Positions 29,076 through 37,074 of a DNA stretch of 64,000 nucleotides are shown here, piece after piece; positions within the stretch are counted from its first letter, which is position 1, and each line of letters starts with the position of its first letter. Source of the stretch: an uncultured Parvularculaceae bacterium (GTDB lineage Bacteria > Pseudomonadota > Alphaproteobacteria > Caulobacterales > Parvularculaceae). Below the pieces are notes generated by a model. That model ran no database searches. It saw only the letters and a program-made list of their open reading frames with translations, and was not told the origin of the DNA. The translations under genes were made by a program, and so were the position numbers. The stretch lies in assembly GCA_913055785.1 (NCBI GenBank), contig CAJXLJ010000003.1, positions 1 to 64,000 of the forward strand, read 5' to 3'.

Positions 29076-30309
29076 CGCTTTCCTGCTCTTGAGGCTGAAA
29101 GAGCCTTCCCTTTTCCGTCCAGAGAACAAGCGCGAAAGCGCCGACACCGAGACAGACGAAACCGAGAATGATCGGCATGGTCGTGCCGTCATAGAACTGC
29201 CCGATCATTCCGCCGAGGAACCCGGCGAGGGTCGTGCCGGCGAAGCCGTTCGCGGCGGCTGCAGCGCCGGCGATGTGGCCCATCGGTTCCATCGCCATAG
29301 CGCTCATATTCGGTCCGATCAGGCCGAGCGCAAAAAACGAAACTGACATAAAAAACATGAACAGCACGAAGGTTTCGCCCATCGTCGCGGCGATCGCGAG
29401 GTGGATCAGATTGGCGATCAGGAATACGAGCAGCGCGCCATGGGAGAGGCGCCGCATGCCGAAGCGCATCACCAGCCGCGCATTCAGCAGCGTTGCGACG
29501 CCAAGGGATGCGGCGATCCCGGCAAACGCAACGGCGAAATTCTGGCCAAGGTCGAATGTCTCAAGAAATATCTGTTCCGATGCGCTGATATAGCCGAACA
29601 GCGCGCCGAAACATAAGGCGGCGGCGAGCGTGTAGCCGAGCGCCGTTCGGTTGCGAATAAATTGAAGATAGGAGGAGGCGATTGGTCCGGGGCGAAGCGG
29701 TTTCCTGTCCTCCGGCGCCATGGTTTCCGGCAGCCGCCAGCGCATCCACAAGGCGAGCACGGCGCCGTAGAGCAACAAGGCGACGAAGATGCCGCGCCAG
29801 GGCGCCGCAAATAGAATGAGCTGACCGAAACTGGGCGCAAGAATAGGCGCCGCCATGAAGATGGTGATCGCGAGCGACATGACTTCCGCCATGCGCCGCC
29901 CTGAGCACTGGTCGCGCACGATGGCGACCGCTGAGACGCGCGTCGCCGCGGTGGCGACGCCCTGAAACCATCGAGCGGCGAGCAGCAGCGTGAAGGACGG
30001 GGCGAAGATGCTGAGCGCCGAGCCAGCGATATAGCCGCCAAGCGACCAGATGAGCACGTTTTTTCGCCCGAAGCGGTCGACAATCGGCCCGAAGAACAGC
30101 TGTGCGACGCCATTGCCGAGAACGTAGACGATGATGACGAGTTGACGGTCGTTATCGCGCGCGGCGCCGAGATCGTCGCCGATCATCCCGAGCGCCGGCA
30201 GCATCATATCAATCGCGAGGGCGTTGAGCGCGAAAACGGCGGCGACGATGCCGACAAGTTCGGGAAACGGTATCCGCGGCGTTTTCGTGGTTGTTGATTG
30301 TGCGTCCAT
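29068..30309 (-). CDS. MFS multidrug transporter, Bcr/CflA type
   Basis: A 413-residue major-facilitator exporter with about twelve hydrophobic helices. FGPIVDRFGRKNVLIWSLG is the loop 2-3 MFS motif. ARWFQGVATAATRVSAVAIVRD is typical of the Bcr/CflA drug:H+ antiporters. The stop lies within the first codons of rimM. This is an unusual partner for rimM and may mark a rearrangement junction. Confidence 0.9.
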   Translation of the reverse strand: MDAQSTTTKTPRIPFPELVGIVAAVFALNALAIDMMLPALGMIGDDLGAARDNDRQLVIIVYVLGNGVAQLFFGPIVDRFGRKNVLIWSLGGYIAGSALSIFAPSFTLLLAARWFQGVATAATRVSAVAIVRDQCSGRRMAEVMSLAITIFMAAPILAPSFGQLILFAAPWRGIFVALLLYGAVLALWMRWRLPETMAPEDRKPLRPGPIASSYLQFIRNRTALGYTLAAALCFGALFGYISASEQIFLETFDLGQNFAVAFAGIAASLGVATLLNARLVMRFGMRRLSHGALLVFLIANLIHLAIAATMGETFVLFMFFMSVSFFALGLIGPNMSAMAMEPMGHIAGAAAAANGFAGTTLAGFLGGMIGQFYDGTTMPIILGFVCLGVGAFALVLWTEKGRLFQPQEQESDD

Positions 30310-30352
30310 GCGCCGGGGTTACGCCCGGCGAAGCGGATTGGCAATGCTGGCG

Positions 30353-31534
30353 TTAATCTTCGCTGGTGTCGCCAATCGCTTCGAGCGCGCGTTTGCGCTC
30401 ATGATCGGAATCGATGGTCCGCACCGCCGCCAGATAGCGGCCGCGCAGGGATGGGTTCTCCTCTGCCGCGTCGGCCAATGTTTCCAGCGCAAGCCGCTGA
30501 TCGTAGCTTGAGGAAATCGTATCGAAAGCATCGAACCACGCCTCGGCGACGCCGCCGTCAGTAGATGCAATTTCGGCGCTGTCGGTCAGCACAAGCCGCA
30601 TGTCGTGATCGCTTTCGATCTTGCGGGCCGCCGCACTCAGAAGGCGGGCCGACTGTGCGGGCGTAATAGCGTCGTTTTCGAGCAGGGCTTCCGCTGCGAC
30701 TCGTAGATCGTGATCGCTGTCGATTTGTTTGTAGAGCCCTAAAAGCAAGCCCATGGCTGCGTCATCAAGCGGGCGTTCTGCGAACGCCTCAACGATCTGG
30801 CGCATTTCGTGGTCGCTTTCGATTGACGTCGCCGTAGCCAGAAGGGCCTTCGCTGCATTGTCGGTAACGTCTTCCTGTTCGACAATGGCTTCGATTGCGC
30901 CGCCGAGATCATGATCGCTCTCGATATCTTTGAGCGCCTCTGTCAGGGCGATGATGTCGGTTTCCGTGAGGTCGGCCTGTTCGACCAGCGCCGTCGTATA
31001 GCGGCGTTTGGCGTGACCGCCCTCAAGATGATCGAATTCGGCGAGCACGGCGCTTGCATCTCCGCGTTTCAAAAGCGCGGCGACGCGTTCGTCGGCCTTG
31101 ACGCCGCTGGCGCGAAGAAATTTCAGCACCAGCGCGCGAACCGCCTTGTCGGTATCTTCTCCCTCGGGCTGCTTGTCGCCGTTGCGGTAGTAAACGGCTT
31201 CGAGACCGTCGCCGTCTTCAAACACGGCGCGTTCTTTTTCGCCGTCTTCGGTTATCTCGATTTGCAATTCGTCGTCGACCGTGCGGATATAGTCGCCGCT
31301 TTCATCGAGCATGAATTCGCCGCTCCAGGCGGCCTTGATCGAATAGCCGTTCTCCCGCAGCGAGAACTCGCTTTGATCGCCATGGGTCATATGGCGCACG
31401 GAGCGGCCGTCATCGTCATCGCTGATGGTGAAGTGAAAACCGCCGCTGCGGCCATCGCCAGTGACGACTGCATAGGCAGCTGAAACGAACACGGCGGTTC
31501 CGGCCAGAATGGCGAGCGATCGAAGGCTTTTCAT
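30353..31534 (-). CDS. Exported HEAT-like repeat protein with SDHD motifs
   Basis: A 393-residue protein with an N-terminal signal or anchor helix (about 5-24), a middle beta-rich part, and a C-terminal half made of about six helical repeats. Each repeat is about 34 residues long and has the marker (E/D)SDH(D/E)xRxxxEAL at its end: ESDHDLGGAIEAI, ESDHEMRQIVEAF, DSDHDLRVAAEAL, ESDHDMRLVL, SSYDQRLALETL and DSDHERKRALEAI. The family name is unknown to me. Similar SDxDRRxAL repeats are found beside M56/BlaR1-type peptidases in relatives, but none is nearby. GGAAGAG supports the ATG at 31534. Confidence 0.75.
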   Translation of the reverse strand: MKSLRSLAILAGTAVFVSAAYAVVTGDGRSGGFHFTISDDDDGRSVRHMTHGDQSEFSLRENGYSIKAAWSGEFMLDESGDYIRTVDDELQIEITEDGEKERAVFEDGDGLEAVYYRNGDKQPEGEDTDKAVRALVLKFLRASGVKADERVAALLKRGDASAVLAEFDHLEGGHAKRRYTTALVEQADLTETDIIALTEALKDIESDHDLGGAIEAIVEQEDVTDNAAKALLATATSIESDHEMRQIVEAFAERPLDDAAMGLLLGLYKQIDSDHDLRVAAEALLENDAITPAQSARLLSAAARKIESDHDMRLVLTDSAEIASTDGGVAEAWFDAFDTISSSYDQRLALETLADAAEENPSLRGRYLAAVRTIDSDHERKRALEAIGDTSED

Positions 31535-31657
31535 GTCAGTCTCTTCCAATATAGGATCGCAGCCAATCTAGGCGATCCGGAGGGTGAATTGAACCATATC
31601 CGGGTCGAAACGGCGCGCTTCCGCGACAGGCTGTACGGATCAGGCGGCGAGCCGTTT

Positions 31658-32830
31658 TCAGACCTCATTTTCGGCGTCGCGCCGATCCGCCGCAAGATAG
31701 GCGGCCGAGCGCATTTCCATCATCCGTGAAACGGTGCGTTCAAATTCGAACGCGCCGTCCCCCGCCTCGTACAGGCTGTCCGGTTCTCCTGCGGCGGAGC
31801 AGACCAGCTTGGTGCGAGAATCGTAGACCGTGTCGATCAGGGTGGAAAAGCGCTTCGCCTCATTGCGCATTTCAGGCCCCATCACCGGAATGCGGTCGAT
31901 GAACAGCGTATCGAAATGGCGTACGATGGCGAGATAATCGCCGGCGCCGAGCGGCTGTCCGCAAAGTTCGGCGAAATCAAATCGCGCCGCGCCGCGCGCG
32001 GTGCGGCGCGCGCTCAGTATGCGGCCTTTTACAGGTATCTCTTCGGCGCGCTCCTGCGCGCCGCAGATCATATTCTTCCACGCGGCGTCCATTGCCTTGT
32101 CCGCCCGAGGTGTGAGCGGTTGATAATAGACAGGCGCGTTTTCTAGCTTGGCGAGGCGATAGTCTTTGGCGGCGGCGAGCTCAAAAACATCCAGCCGCGT
32201 TTTCAAAAGCTCTATGAAAGGCAGAAAAAGCTGCCGATTAAGGCCGTCCTTATAAAGATCGTCCGGCGCCCGGTTCGACGTGGCGACGATGACGACGCCT
32301 TTGCGGAAAAGCGCCTCGAAAAGCCGCCCGAGGATCATGGCGTCGGCGATGTCAGTTACATGAAACTCATCGAAACACAAAAGCCGCGCGTTGAGGGCGA
32401 TGTCATGGGCGACAGGCGATATCGGATCGTCCGGCGCGTCGCGATTGAAGGCTTTGTGTCGCCGCTTCGCTTTATCGTCGAGCGCGCGCCAATCGGCGAT
32501 GCGGTCGTGAATCTCGGCCATGAACTCGTGAAAATGGACGCGCCGCTTTGCGGCGAAGGCGGTGTTGTTGAAGAAGATATCCATGAGGAGCGTCTTGCCG
32601 CGCCCGACCGCGCCCCAGAGATAGAGCCCTTTGGGCGGCTTCGGCCGGCCGAAAAGACCATTGCGGCGTCCCAATGCGCCAAGCGCGCCCGAAAGGGCCT
32701 GCAGCCGGTCTACAGCTTCAGCCTGCGCCGTATCGGCGCTCAGCGCTTCAGATTGAATGAGCGCCTGATATCTCGGGCCCGGCCCCCTCGTCATCTGTCC
32801 GGCTATAACGCGATGCGGCGCTTCCGTCAC
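31658..32830 (-). CDS. zapE: Cell division protein ZapE (AFG1-like ATPase)
   Basis: ZapE is an ATPase of the AFG1 group that associates with the FtsZ ring. The 390 residues contain the P-loop GAVGRGKTLLMD, Walker B LLCFDEFHVTD with IADAMILGRL, then the sensor-like VVIVATSNRAPDDLYKDGL, all in the family order. The start is GTG at 32830; the ATG at 32794 is possible. The gene is 18 bp downstream of the acr3 stop on the same strand. Confidence 0.93.
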   Translation of the reverse strand: MTEAPHRVIAGQMTRGPGPRYQALIQSEALSADTAQAEAVDRLQALSGALGALGRRNGLFGRPKPPKGLYLWGAVGRGKTLLMDIFFNNTAFAAKRRVHFHEFMAEIHDRIADWRALDDKAKRRHKAFNRDAPDDPISPVAHDIALNARLLCFDEFHVTDIADAMILGRLFEALFRKGVVIVATSNRAPDDLYKDGLNRQLFLPFIELLKTRLDVFELAAAKDYRLAKLENAPVYYQPLTPRADKAMDAAWKNMICGAQERAEEIPVKGRILSARRTARGAARFDFAELCGQPLGAGDYLAIVRHFDTLFIDRIPVMGPEMRNEAKRFSTLIDTVYDSRTKLVCSAAGEPDSLYEAGDGAFEFERTVSRMMEMRSAAYLAADRRDAENEV

Positions 32831-32848
32831 TTTGAAAGGCGTCTGAGG

Positions 32849-33865
32849 TCAGGGGAAATGACGTTGAGTGGCGTTGGCGAAAGCCACGAGTGAAAGCATG
32901 ACGGGCACTTCAACCAGCACGCCGACGACGGTTGCGAGGGCCGCCCCTGATTCCAGCCCGAACAGGCTGATCGCCACGGCGACGGCGAGTTCGAAGAAAT
33001 TTGAGGTGCCGATCAGCGCGCAAGGGGCGGCGATGTTGAAAGGGATGCGCCAGGCCCAGGCTGCGCCGTAAGCGAGCGCAAAAATCCCGTATGACTGGAT
33101 GAGCAATGGCGCTGCGATCATGGCGATTACGAGCGGGCGCTCCAGTATGACGCTTCCCTGAAAGCCGAAAAGCAGAACAACGGTGGCCAGCAGCCCGATA
33201 ATGGAGAATGGTTTGAATCGCGCGCAAAACGCATCGACCGCCGCCTCGCCGCCGCGTCGATGAAGCTGGCTTCGGGTGATGACGCCTGCCGTCAGCGGGA
33301 TGACCACATAGAGCCCGACCGACAGCGCAAGCGTAGACCACGGCACGCGGATATCGACGATCCCGAGAAGGAACGCGACAATTGGCGCAAAGGCGAACAC
33401 CATGATGGCGTCGTTTACGCTGACTTGCGCCAGCGTATAGGTCGGGTCGCCCCGTGTAAGCTGCGACCAGACGAACACCATGGCGGTGCACGGAGCGGCG
33501 CCAAGCAGGATGAGGCCGGCAATGTAACCTTCGGCGTCATCTGGCGGTATGAAATCAGCAAAAAGGTGTCTGAAAAAGAGTACGCCCAGGGCGGCCATGG
33601 TGAAGGGTTTGACGAGCCAGTTCACCGTTAGCGTTACAACAAGACCCTTGGGCCTTTCTCCAATTCGCGCGAGGCCCGCGAAGTCAACGCCGACCATCAT
33701 TGGAAAAACCATCGCCCAGATAAGCAGCGCAACGACAAAGTTGACATTGGCCGCCTGAAAAGCGGCCATCGCTGCGAACAGGCCGGGAAACGTCTGGCCT
33801 AGCGCAATGCCTGCGGCGATGCAGAGTCCCACCCAGATTGAGAGATACTTTTCAAAAGCGGACAA
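32849..33865 (-). CDS. acr3: ACR3-family arsenite efflux permease
   Basis: An inner-membrane exporter of As(III). The 338 residues make about ten helices. [19 protein letters not shown] includes the conserved Cys required by ACR3 proteins, and [20 protein letters not shown] the second family hallmark. The start is TTG at 33865, preceded by AAGGGAAGCCGCC. It is the last of four genes in the arsR-arsI-arsC-acr3 operon, all on the minus strand and nearly abutting. Confidence 0.94.
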   Translation of the reverse strand: MSAFEKYLSIWVGLCIAAGIALGQTFPGLFAAMAAFQAANVNFVVALLIWAMVFPMMVGVDFAGLARIGERPKGLVVTLTVNWLVKPFTMAALGVLFFRHLFADFIPPDDAEGYIAGLILLGAAPCTAMVFVWSQLTRGDPTYTLAQVSVNDAIMVFAFAPIVAFLLGIVDIRVPWSTLALSVGLYVVIPLTAGVITRSQLHRRGGEAAVDAFCARFKPFSIIGLLATVVLLFGFQGSVILERPLVIAMIAAPLLIQSYGIFALAYGAAWAWRIPFNIAAPCALIGTSNFFELAVAVAISLFGLESGAALATVVGVLVEVPVMLSLVAFANATQRHFP

Positions 33866-33877
33866 GGCGGCTTCCCT

Positions 33878-34327
33878 TTATGGCCTGCTCAGAAAATCGT
33901 CGATCTTGAGTTTGATGTTTGTGAAGACCTCCAGGAATGCGGCGCGTTTTTCGGCGTCGCTTCCGGTGACGGCCGCCGGGTCGGGAAAGCTCCAGTGCAT
34001 TTTGTGCGGGTAGCGGCCGTCCTTTAGCGGCCATACCGGACAGGTCTCGCCCGCCGCGTTGTCGCAGACGGTGACGACCGCATCCATCAAGGGCGCGTCG
34101 GGCCGGGAGAACTCTTCCCAGCTTTTCGAGCGCGGCGCATCGGCGCCGCCGGGTATCGGAATCCTTTGCGCGCTGAGCGTTTCGAGTGCGAAAGGGTTGG
34201 GCGTGTCCGCAGGGTTTGAACCGGCGGACCAGGCGCGCCAGCGCCCGGCGCCCGCCTTGTTCATATAAGCCTCAGCCATGATCGAGCGCGCCGAATTACC
34301 GGTGCACAGGAAAAGGATGTTGCGCAT
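33878..34327 (-). CDS. arsC: Arsenate reductase ArsC (thioredoxin-coupled type)
   Basis: This enzyme reduces arsenate to arsenite, the substrate of the pump. The 149 residues show the low-molecular-weight phosphatase loop CTGNSARS at Cys8, and two further Cys, at about 88 and 96, in VCDNAAGETCPVWP. These correspond to the thiol relay of the thioredoxin-coupled family. The ATG at 34327 forms a TGATG junction with the stop of the upstream arsI gene. acr3 begins 12 bp after its stop. Confidence 0.94.
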   Translation of the reverse strand: MRNILFLCTGNSARSIMAEAYMNKAGAGRWRAWSAGSNPADTPNPFALETLSAQRIPIPGGADAPRSKSWEEFSRPDAPLMDAVVTVCDNAAGETCPVWPLKDGRYPHKMHWSFPDPAAVTGSDAEKRAAFLEVFTNIKLKIDDFLSRP

Positions 34328-34758
34328 CAGCAACCGCAGGAAGCGGCGGCGGGTTTGGGAGCCAGCTCAAGCTCCGGACTGGCCCCGAATTCCGCGCTGT
34401 CGCCGAAGGTCTGGAAGAGTTCCCAGACCGCGCCCTGCGGGTCGCGCGCCCAGTATTTGTTGCTCTTGGCGTAGCAGCAGGTGGTTTCGTTCTCGGCGAA
34501 GAGGGCCTCGTTTTCGTCCTTGAGGCGGTCGGCAATGGCTTCAAGGTCTTCGCGCGTGTCGAGCGAAACGCCGACATGATCGACGCCGGTGCCGGCTGTT
34601 CCGCGGGAAGAGATCGAAACATTGGCCGCGGGGTCATCGAGCAGCCATTTTGCATAGTCATGTTCGCGCCGCGTCGGGTCCTGGCCGAAGAGGGCGGTGT
34701 AGAACCGGATCGACTGGTCGAGATTGTCGGTTTTGACGTGGATATGCAGGCGTTTCAT
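34327..34758 (-). CDS. arsI: ArsI/CadI-family C-As lyase (VOC fold)
   Basis: A 143-residue VOC-fold protein. The predicted Fe(II) triad is His5, His61 (VDHVGVS) and Glu113 (AVWELFQTFGD). The vicinal pair Cys94-Cys95 in ETTCCYAKS is the MAs(III)-binding site of ArsI, the dioxygenase that removes methyl groups from organoarsenicals. The tail ends in SCGC, two more thiols. The start at 34758 overlaps the arsR stop (ATGA). The assignment rests on these visible residues and the operon context. Confidence 0.88.
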   Translation of the reverse strand: MKRLHIHVKTDNLDQSIRFYTALFGQDPTRREHDYAKWLLDDPAANVSISSRGTAGTGVDHVGVSLDTREDLEAIADRLKDENEALFAENETTCCYAKSNKYWARDPQGAVWELFQTFGDSAEFGASPELELAPKPAAASCGC

Positions 34759-35084
34759 CAGGCGCACTCCTTGATGACGTAGGGGCCGCAAAGGCGCTTG
34801 TCGCCCTGGCAGCAGTCGGCGAGCAGGAAATCGACAAGATCGCGGACGCCGCCGTAATCGGCCGCGTAAATGACGCTGCGCCCTTCCTTGCGGGAAAGGA
34901 TCAGCCCGGCGCGCTCCAGCTCCTTCAGGTGAAACGACATGGTCGGCGCCGGCGCGCCCAGCGCGCCCGAAATCTTGCCGGCGGCGAGGCCCGCCGGGCC
35001 GGCGCGCACCAGCAGCTTCAACACCTCAAGGCGCGAGGTTTGTGAGAGGGCCGAGAAAGCCTGGCAGGCGTCAGAAATTTCCAT
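34758..35084 (-). CDS. arsR: ArsR-family arsenic-responsive repressor
   Basis: A 108-residue winged-helix repressor that leaves DNA when it binds As(III). The recognition helix region is APAPTMSFHLKELERAGLI. The C-terminal thiols Cys91, Cys92, Cys99 and Cys107 match the type in which the metalloid site is at the C-terminus, instead of the ELCVCDL helix of E. coli ArsR. It heads the operon arsR-arsI-arsC-acr3. Confidence 0.92.
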   Translation of the reverse strand: MEISDACQAFSALSQTSRLEVLKLLVRAGPAGLAAGKISGALGAPAPTMSFHLKELERAGLILSRKEGRSVIYAADYGGVRDLVDFLLADCCQGDKRLCGPYVIKECA

Positions 35085-35098
35085 ATTTCCATAAATAT
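35083..35098. promoter_or_regulatory. Candidate ArsR operator
   Basis: The inverted repeat ATATTT-CCAT-AAATAT overlaps the arsR start codon. It lies in an A+T-rich gap between arsR and the plus-strand gene at 35226. Symmetry and position suggest autoregulation; no binding data are available. Confidence 0.45.
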
Positions 35099-35225
35099 AA
35101 AATTATACTTGTTGTTGCAAGCCCTGAGGCCAAACATTTTTACTCGGCAAACTGGTGGAATCGCCGCAGACAGTGCCGGGGCTTTCCGCAAAGCTCCGAT
35201 TTCGATAGCAAAACGATAGCGAGCG

Positions 35226-35945
35226 ATGGCCTATAAAACCCTGAGTTCGGCGCGGGTCATCGAGACCATCGACAAGCTCGAGGCGCGGGTGAAAGAACGT
35301 TTCCCCGATAGCGGTCTTGCGCAGGTTGCCCATGAGCTTTCTGAGACTTCAAGGCGCTGCGCGGCGGAATCGGACCGTTTGCGCCGGCCAGTGACGCCGA
35401 TCCGGGTCATGGTCTGCACGGTTTGGGTGCTGGGGGCGGCCGGTCTTGTCTGGCTGGCGTTCGGGCTTCACTTCGACGGGCTTGAATGGGAAGCGGCGAG
35501 CCTGGTGCAGATTCTTGAGCCGGCGATGAACCTCGCCGTGCTGGTCGGTATCGGCGTGTTGAGTCTCGGCCGGTTCGAGGAACGCTGGAAGCGCGCCAAG
35601 GCCCTCGACTACCTCCATGAGTTGCGGTCCATCGCCCATGTGGTCGACATGCACCAGCTCACCAAGGATCCCTATCGTCAGGCGATGCCGGCGACGGCCT
35701 CGTCGCCGGCGGCGACGCTTTCGGGCGCCCTTCTCGAGCGTTATCTCGATTATTGTTCGGAGATGCTTTCGCTGACCGCCAAACTAGCCGCCCTTTTCGC
35801 GCAAAGTTGCAAGGACGCAGAAGTAAGCGCCGGCGCCAATGACGTTGAACTGATGACGACAGCGCTGTCGCGCAAGATCTGGCAAAAGATCATGGCGTTC
35901 AGTCGCTATGATTACTCCGCCGCAGACGCGCCGCCGGAGTCCTGA
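35226..35945 (+). CDS. Hypothetical protein with two membrane helices
   Basis: A 239-residue protein with an N-terminal helical domain (coiled-coil-like, about 8-55), two hydrophobic helices at about 60-82 and 95-113, and a long helical C-terminal domain. I know no function. Its stop abuts the sdhB stop on the opposite strand. The start has only a weak ribosome site. Confidence 0.65.
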   Translation: MAYKTLSSARVIETIDKLEARVKERFPDSGLAQVAHELSETSRRCAAESDRLRRPVTPIRVMVCTVWVLGAAGLVWLAFGLHFDGLEWEAASLVQILEPAMNLAVLVGIGVLSLGRFEERWKRAKALDYLHELRSIAHVVDMHQLTKDPYRQAMPATASSPAATLSGALLERYLDYCSEMLSLTAKLAALFAQSCKDAEVSAGANDVELMTTALSRKIWQKIMAFSRYDYSAADAPPES

Positions 35946-36788
35946 TTACTCCGCCGCCGCTTTGACCGATTTCGGCGTGTTCGCCGGCGGACGGGTCACC
36001 ATCATCTTCTTGATTTCGGCGATCGCTTTCGCCGGGTTGAGATGCTTGGGGCAGACCTGCGCGCAGTTCATGATCGTGTGGCATCGATATAATTTGAACT
36101 CGTCCTCAAGCTTGTTGAGGCGGTCGTTTGTTAGTTGGTCGCGGCTGTCGGCGAGCCAGCGATAGGCCTGAAGCAGCGCGGCGGGGCCGAGATACTCGCC
36201 TTCGCCATTCGTGTCCTTCTCGTCGCCGTTCCACCAGTAGGAAGGGCAGGAGGTCGAACAGCAGGCGCAGAGAATGCACTCGTAAAGTCCGTCGAGCTTC
36301 GCACGATCTTCCGGCGACTGCCGCCATTCGGTTTCGGGTTCGGCGTCCCGCGCCTGCAGGAAAGGCTCGATATAGGCGTGCTGCTTGTAGAAATTCGATA
36401 GGTCGGTGACGAGGTCTTTCACCACAGGCTGGTGCGGCAACGGGTAGACCGTAATGTCGCCGGCGCCGAGATCATCGAGGCTTTTCGTGCAGGCCAGCGT
36501 ATTGGCGCCGTTGATGTTGAAGGCGCAAGAGCCGCACACGCCCTCGCGGCAGGAGCGCCGGAAGGCGAGACCCGGATCGATCTCGTTCTTGATCTTGATC
36601 AGCCCGTCGAGAACCATCGAGACGTTCGAGCAGTCGACTTCGTACGAATCGACGCGCGGGTTGTCCGGCTGGTCGGGATCGTAACGGTAGACGCGGAAGG
36701 TGCGGACCTTCTCCGCCCCTTCCTTCGCCGGGTAGTGCTTGCCGTTCTTGTTCACTTTCGAATTGGCGGGAAGCGTCAGTTGAACCAT
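35946..36788 (-). CDS. sdhB: Succinate dehydrogenase iron-sulfur subunit
   Basis: SdhB transfers electrons from SdhA to the quinone site in complex II. The 280 residues include the [2Fe-2S] cysteines in [22 protein letters not shown], the cluster motif [16 protein letters not shown], and [21 protein letters not shown]. It normally follows sdhA directly. Here about 10.7 kb lie between them, with a creD remnant immediately upstream, so it probably needs its own promoter. Confidence 0.97.
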   Translation of the reverse strand: MVQLTLPANSKVNKNGKHYPAKEGAEKVRTFRVYRYDPDQPDNPRVDSYEVDCSNVSMVLDGLIKIKNEIDPGLAFRRSCREGVCGSCAFNINGANTLACTKSLDDLGAGDITVYPLPHQPVVKDLVTDLSNFYKQHAYIEPFLQARDAEPETEWRQSPEDRAKLDGLYECILCACCSTSCPSYWWNGDEKDTNGEGEYLGPAALLQAYRWLADSRDQLTNDRLNKLEDEFKLYRCHTIMNCAQVCPKHLNPAKAIAEIKKMMVTRPPANTPKSVKAAAE

Positions 36789-36803
36789 TCCGGCAAGCCT
36801 TTC

Positions 36804-37074
36804 TTATTCCTCTTTCACCCGCGCACCGTACCAGTCGAGGTTGCGGGTCACGAACATGGTCAGCGCAATCGCGGCGAAGGCCGTGAGGGCCCCGATCAGG
36901 AGCGCATAATCCTCTGATTTCATGAGTAGATATATCAAAGCATAGGCGCCTGCAAAGGCGATAAACGCGATCGCGCCGCGTAAAACGCTGTGAAAGACGG
37001 TCGCAGCCGCCCTTGCTGGCGGAGCGAGTTTTCGGGTGGAAGTGGCCCGGGCGGTCTCGACGACGTTTAGGAGG
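36804..37074 (-). pseudogene. creD: Remnant of creD (inner-membrane CreD family), C-terminal end
   Basis: A frame ending at 36804 encodes the typical last helices of CreD: AYALIYLLMKSEDYALLIGA followed by LTMFVTRNLDWYG. The CreD C-terminal pattern LQSEDYALLLGS...MYLTRxxDWY is clearly recognisable over about 65-70 residues. There is no ATG, GTG or TTG before residue 50 or so of this frame, and the upstream sequence is the end of the histidine kinase gene. The rest of CreD, normally several hundred residues, is missing. The remnant sits 15 bp upstream of sdhB. Confidence 0.75.

Noticed and set aside
27783-29171. 462-residue plus-strand ORF over trmD and rimM
   Set aside because: It is a shadow of two confirmed genes, low-complexity Ser/Arg/Pro composition.
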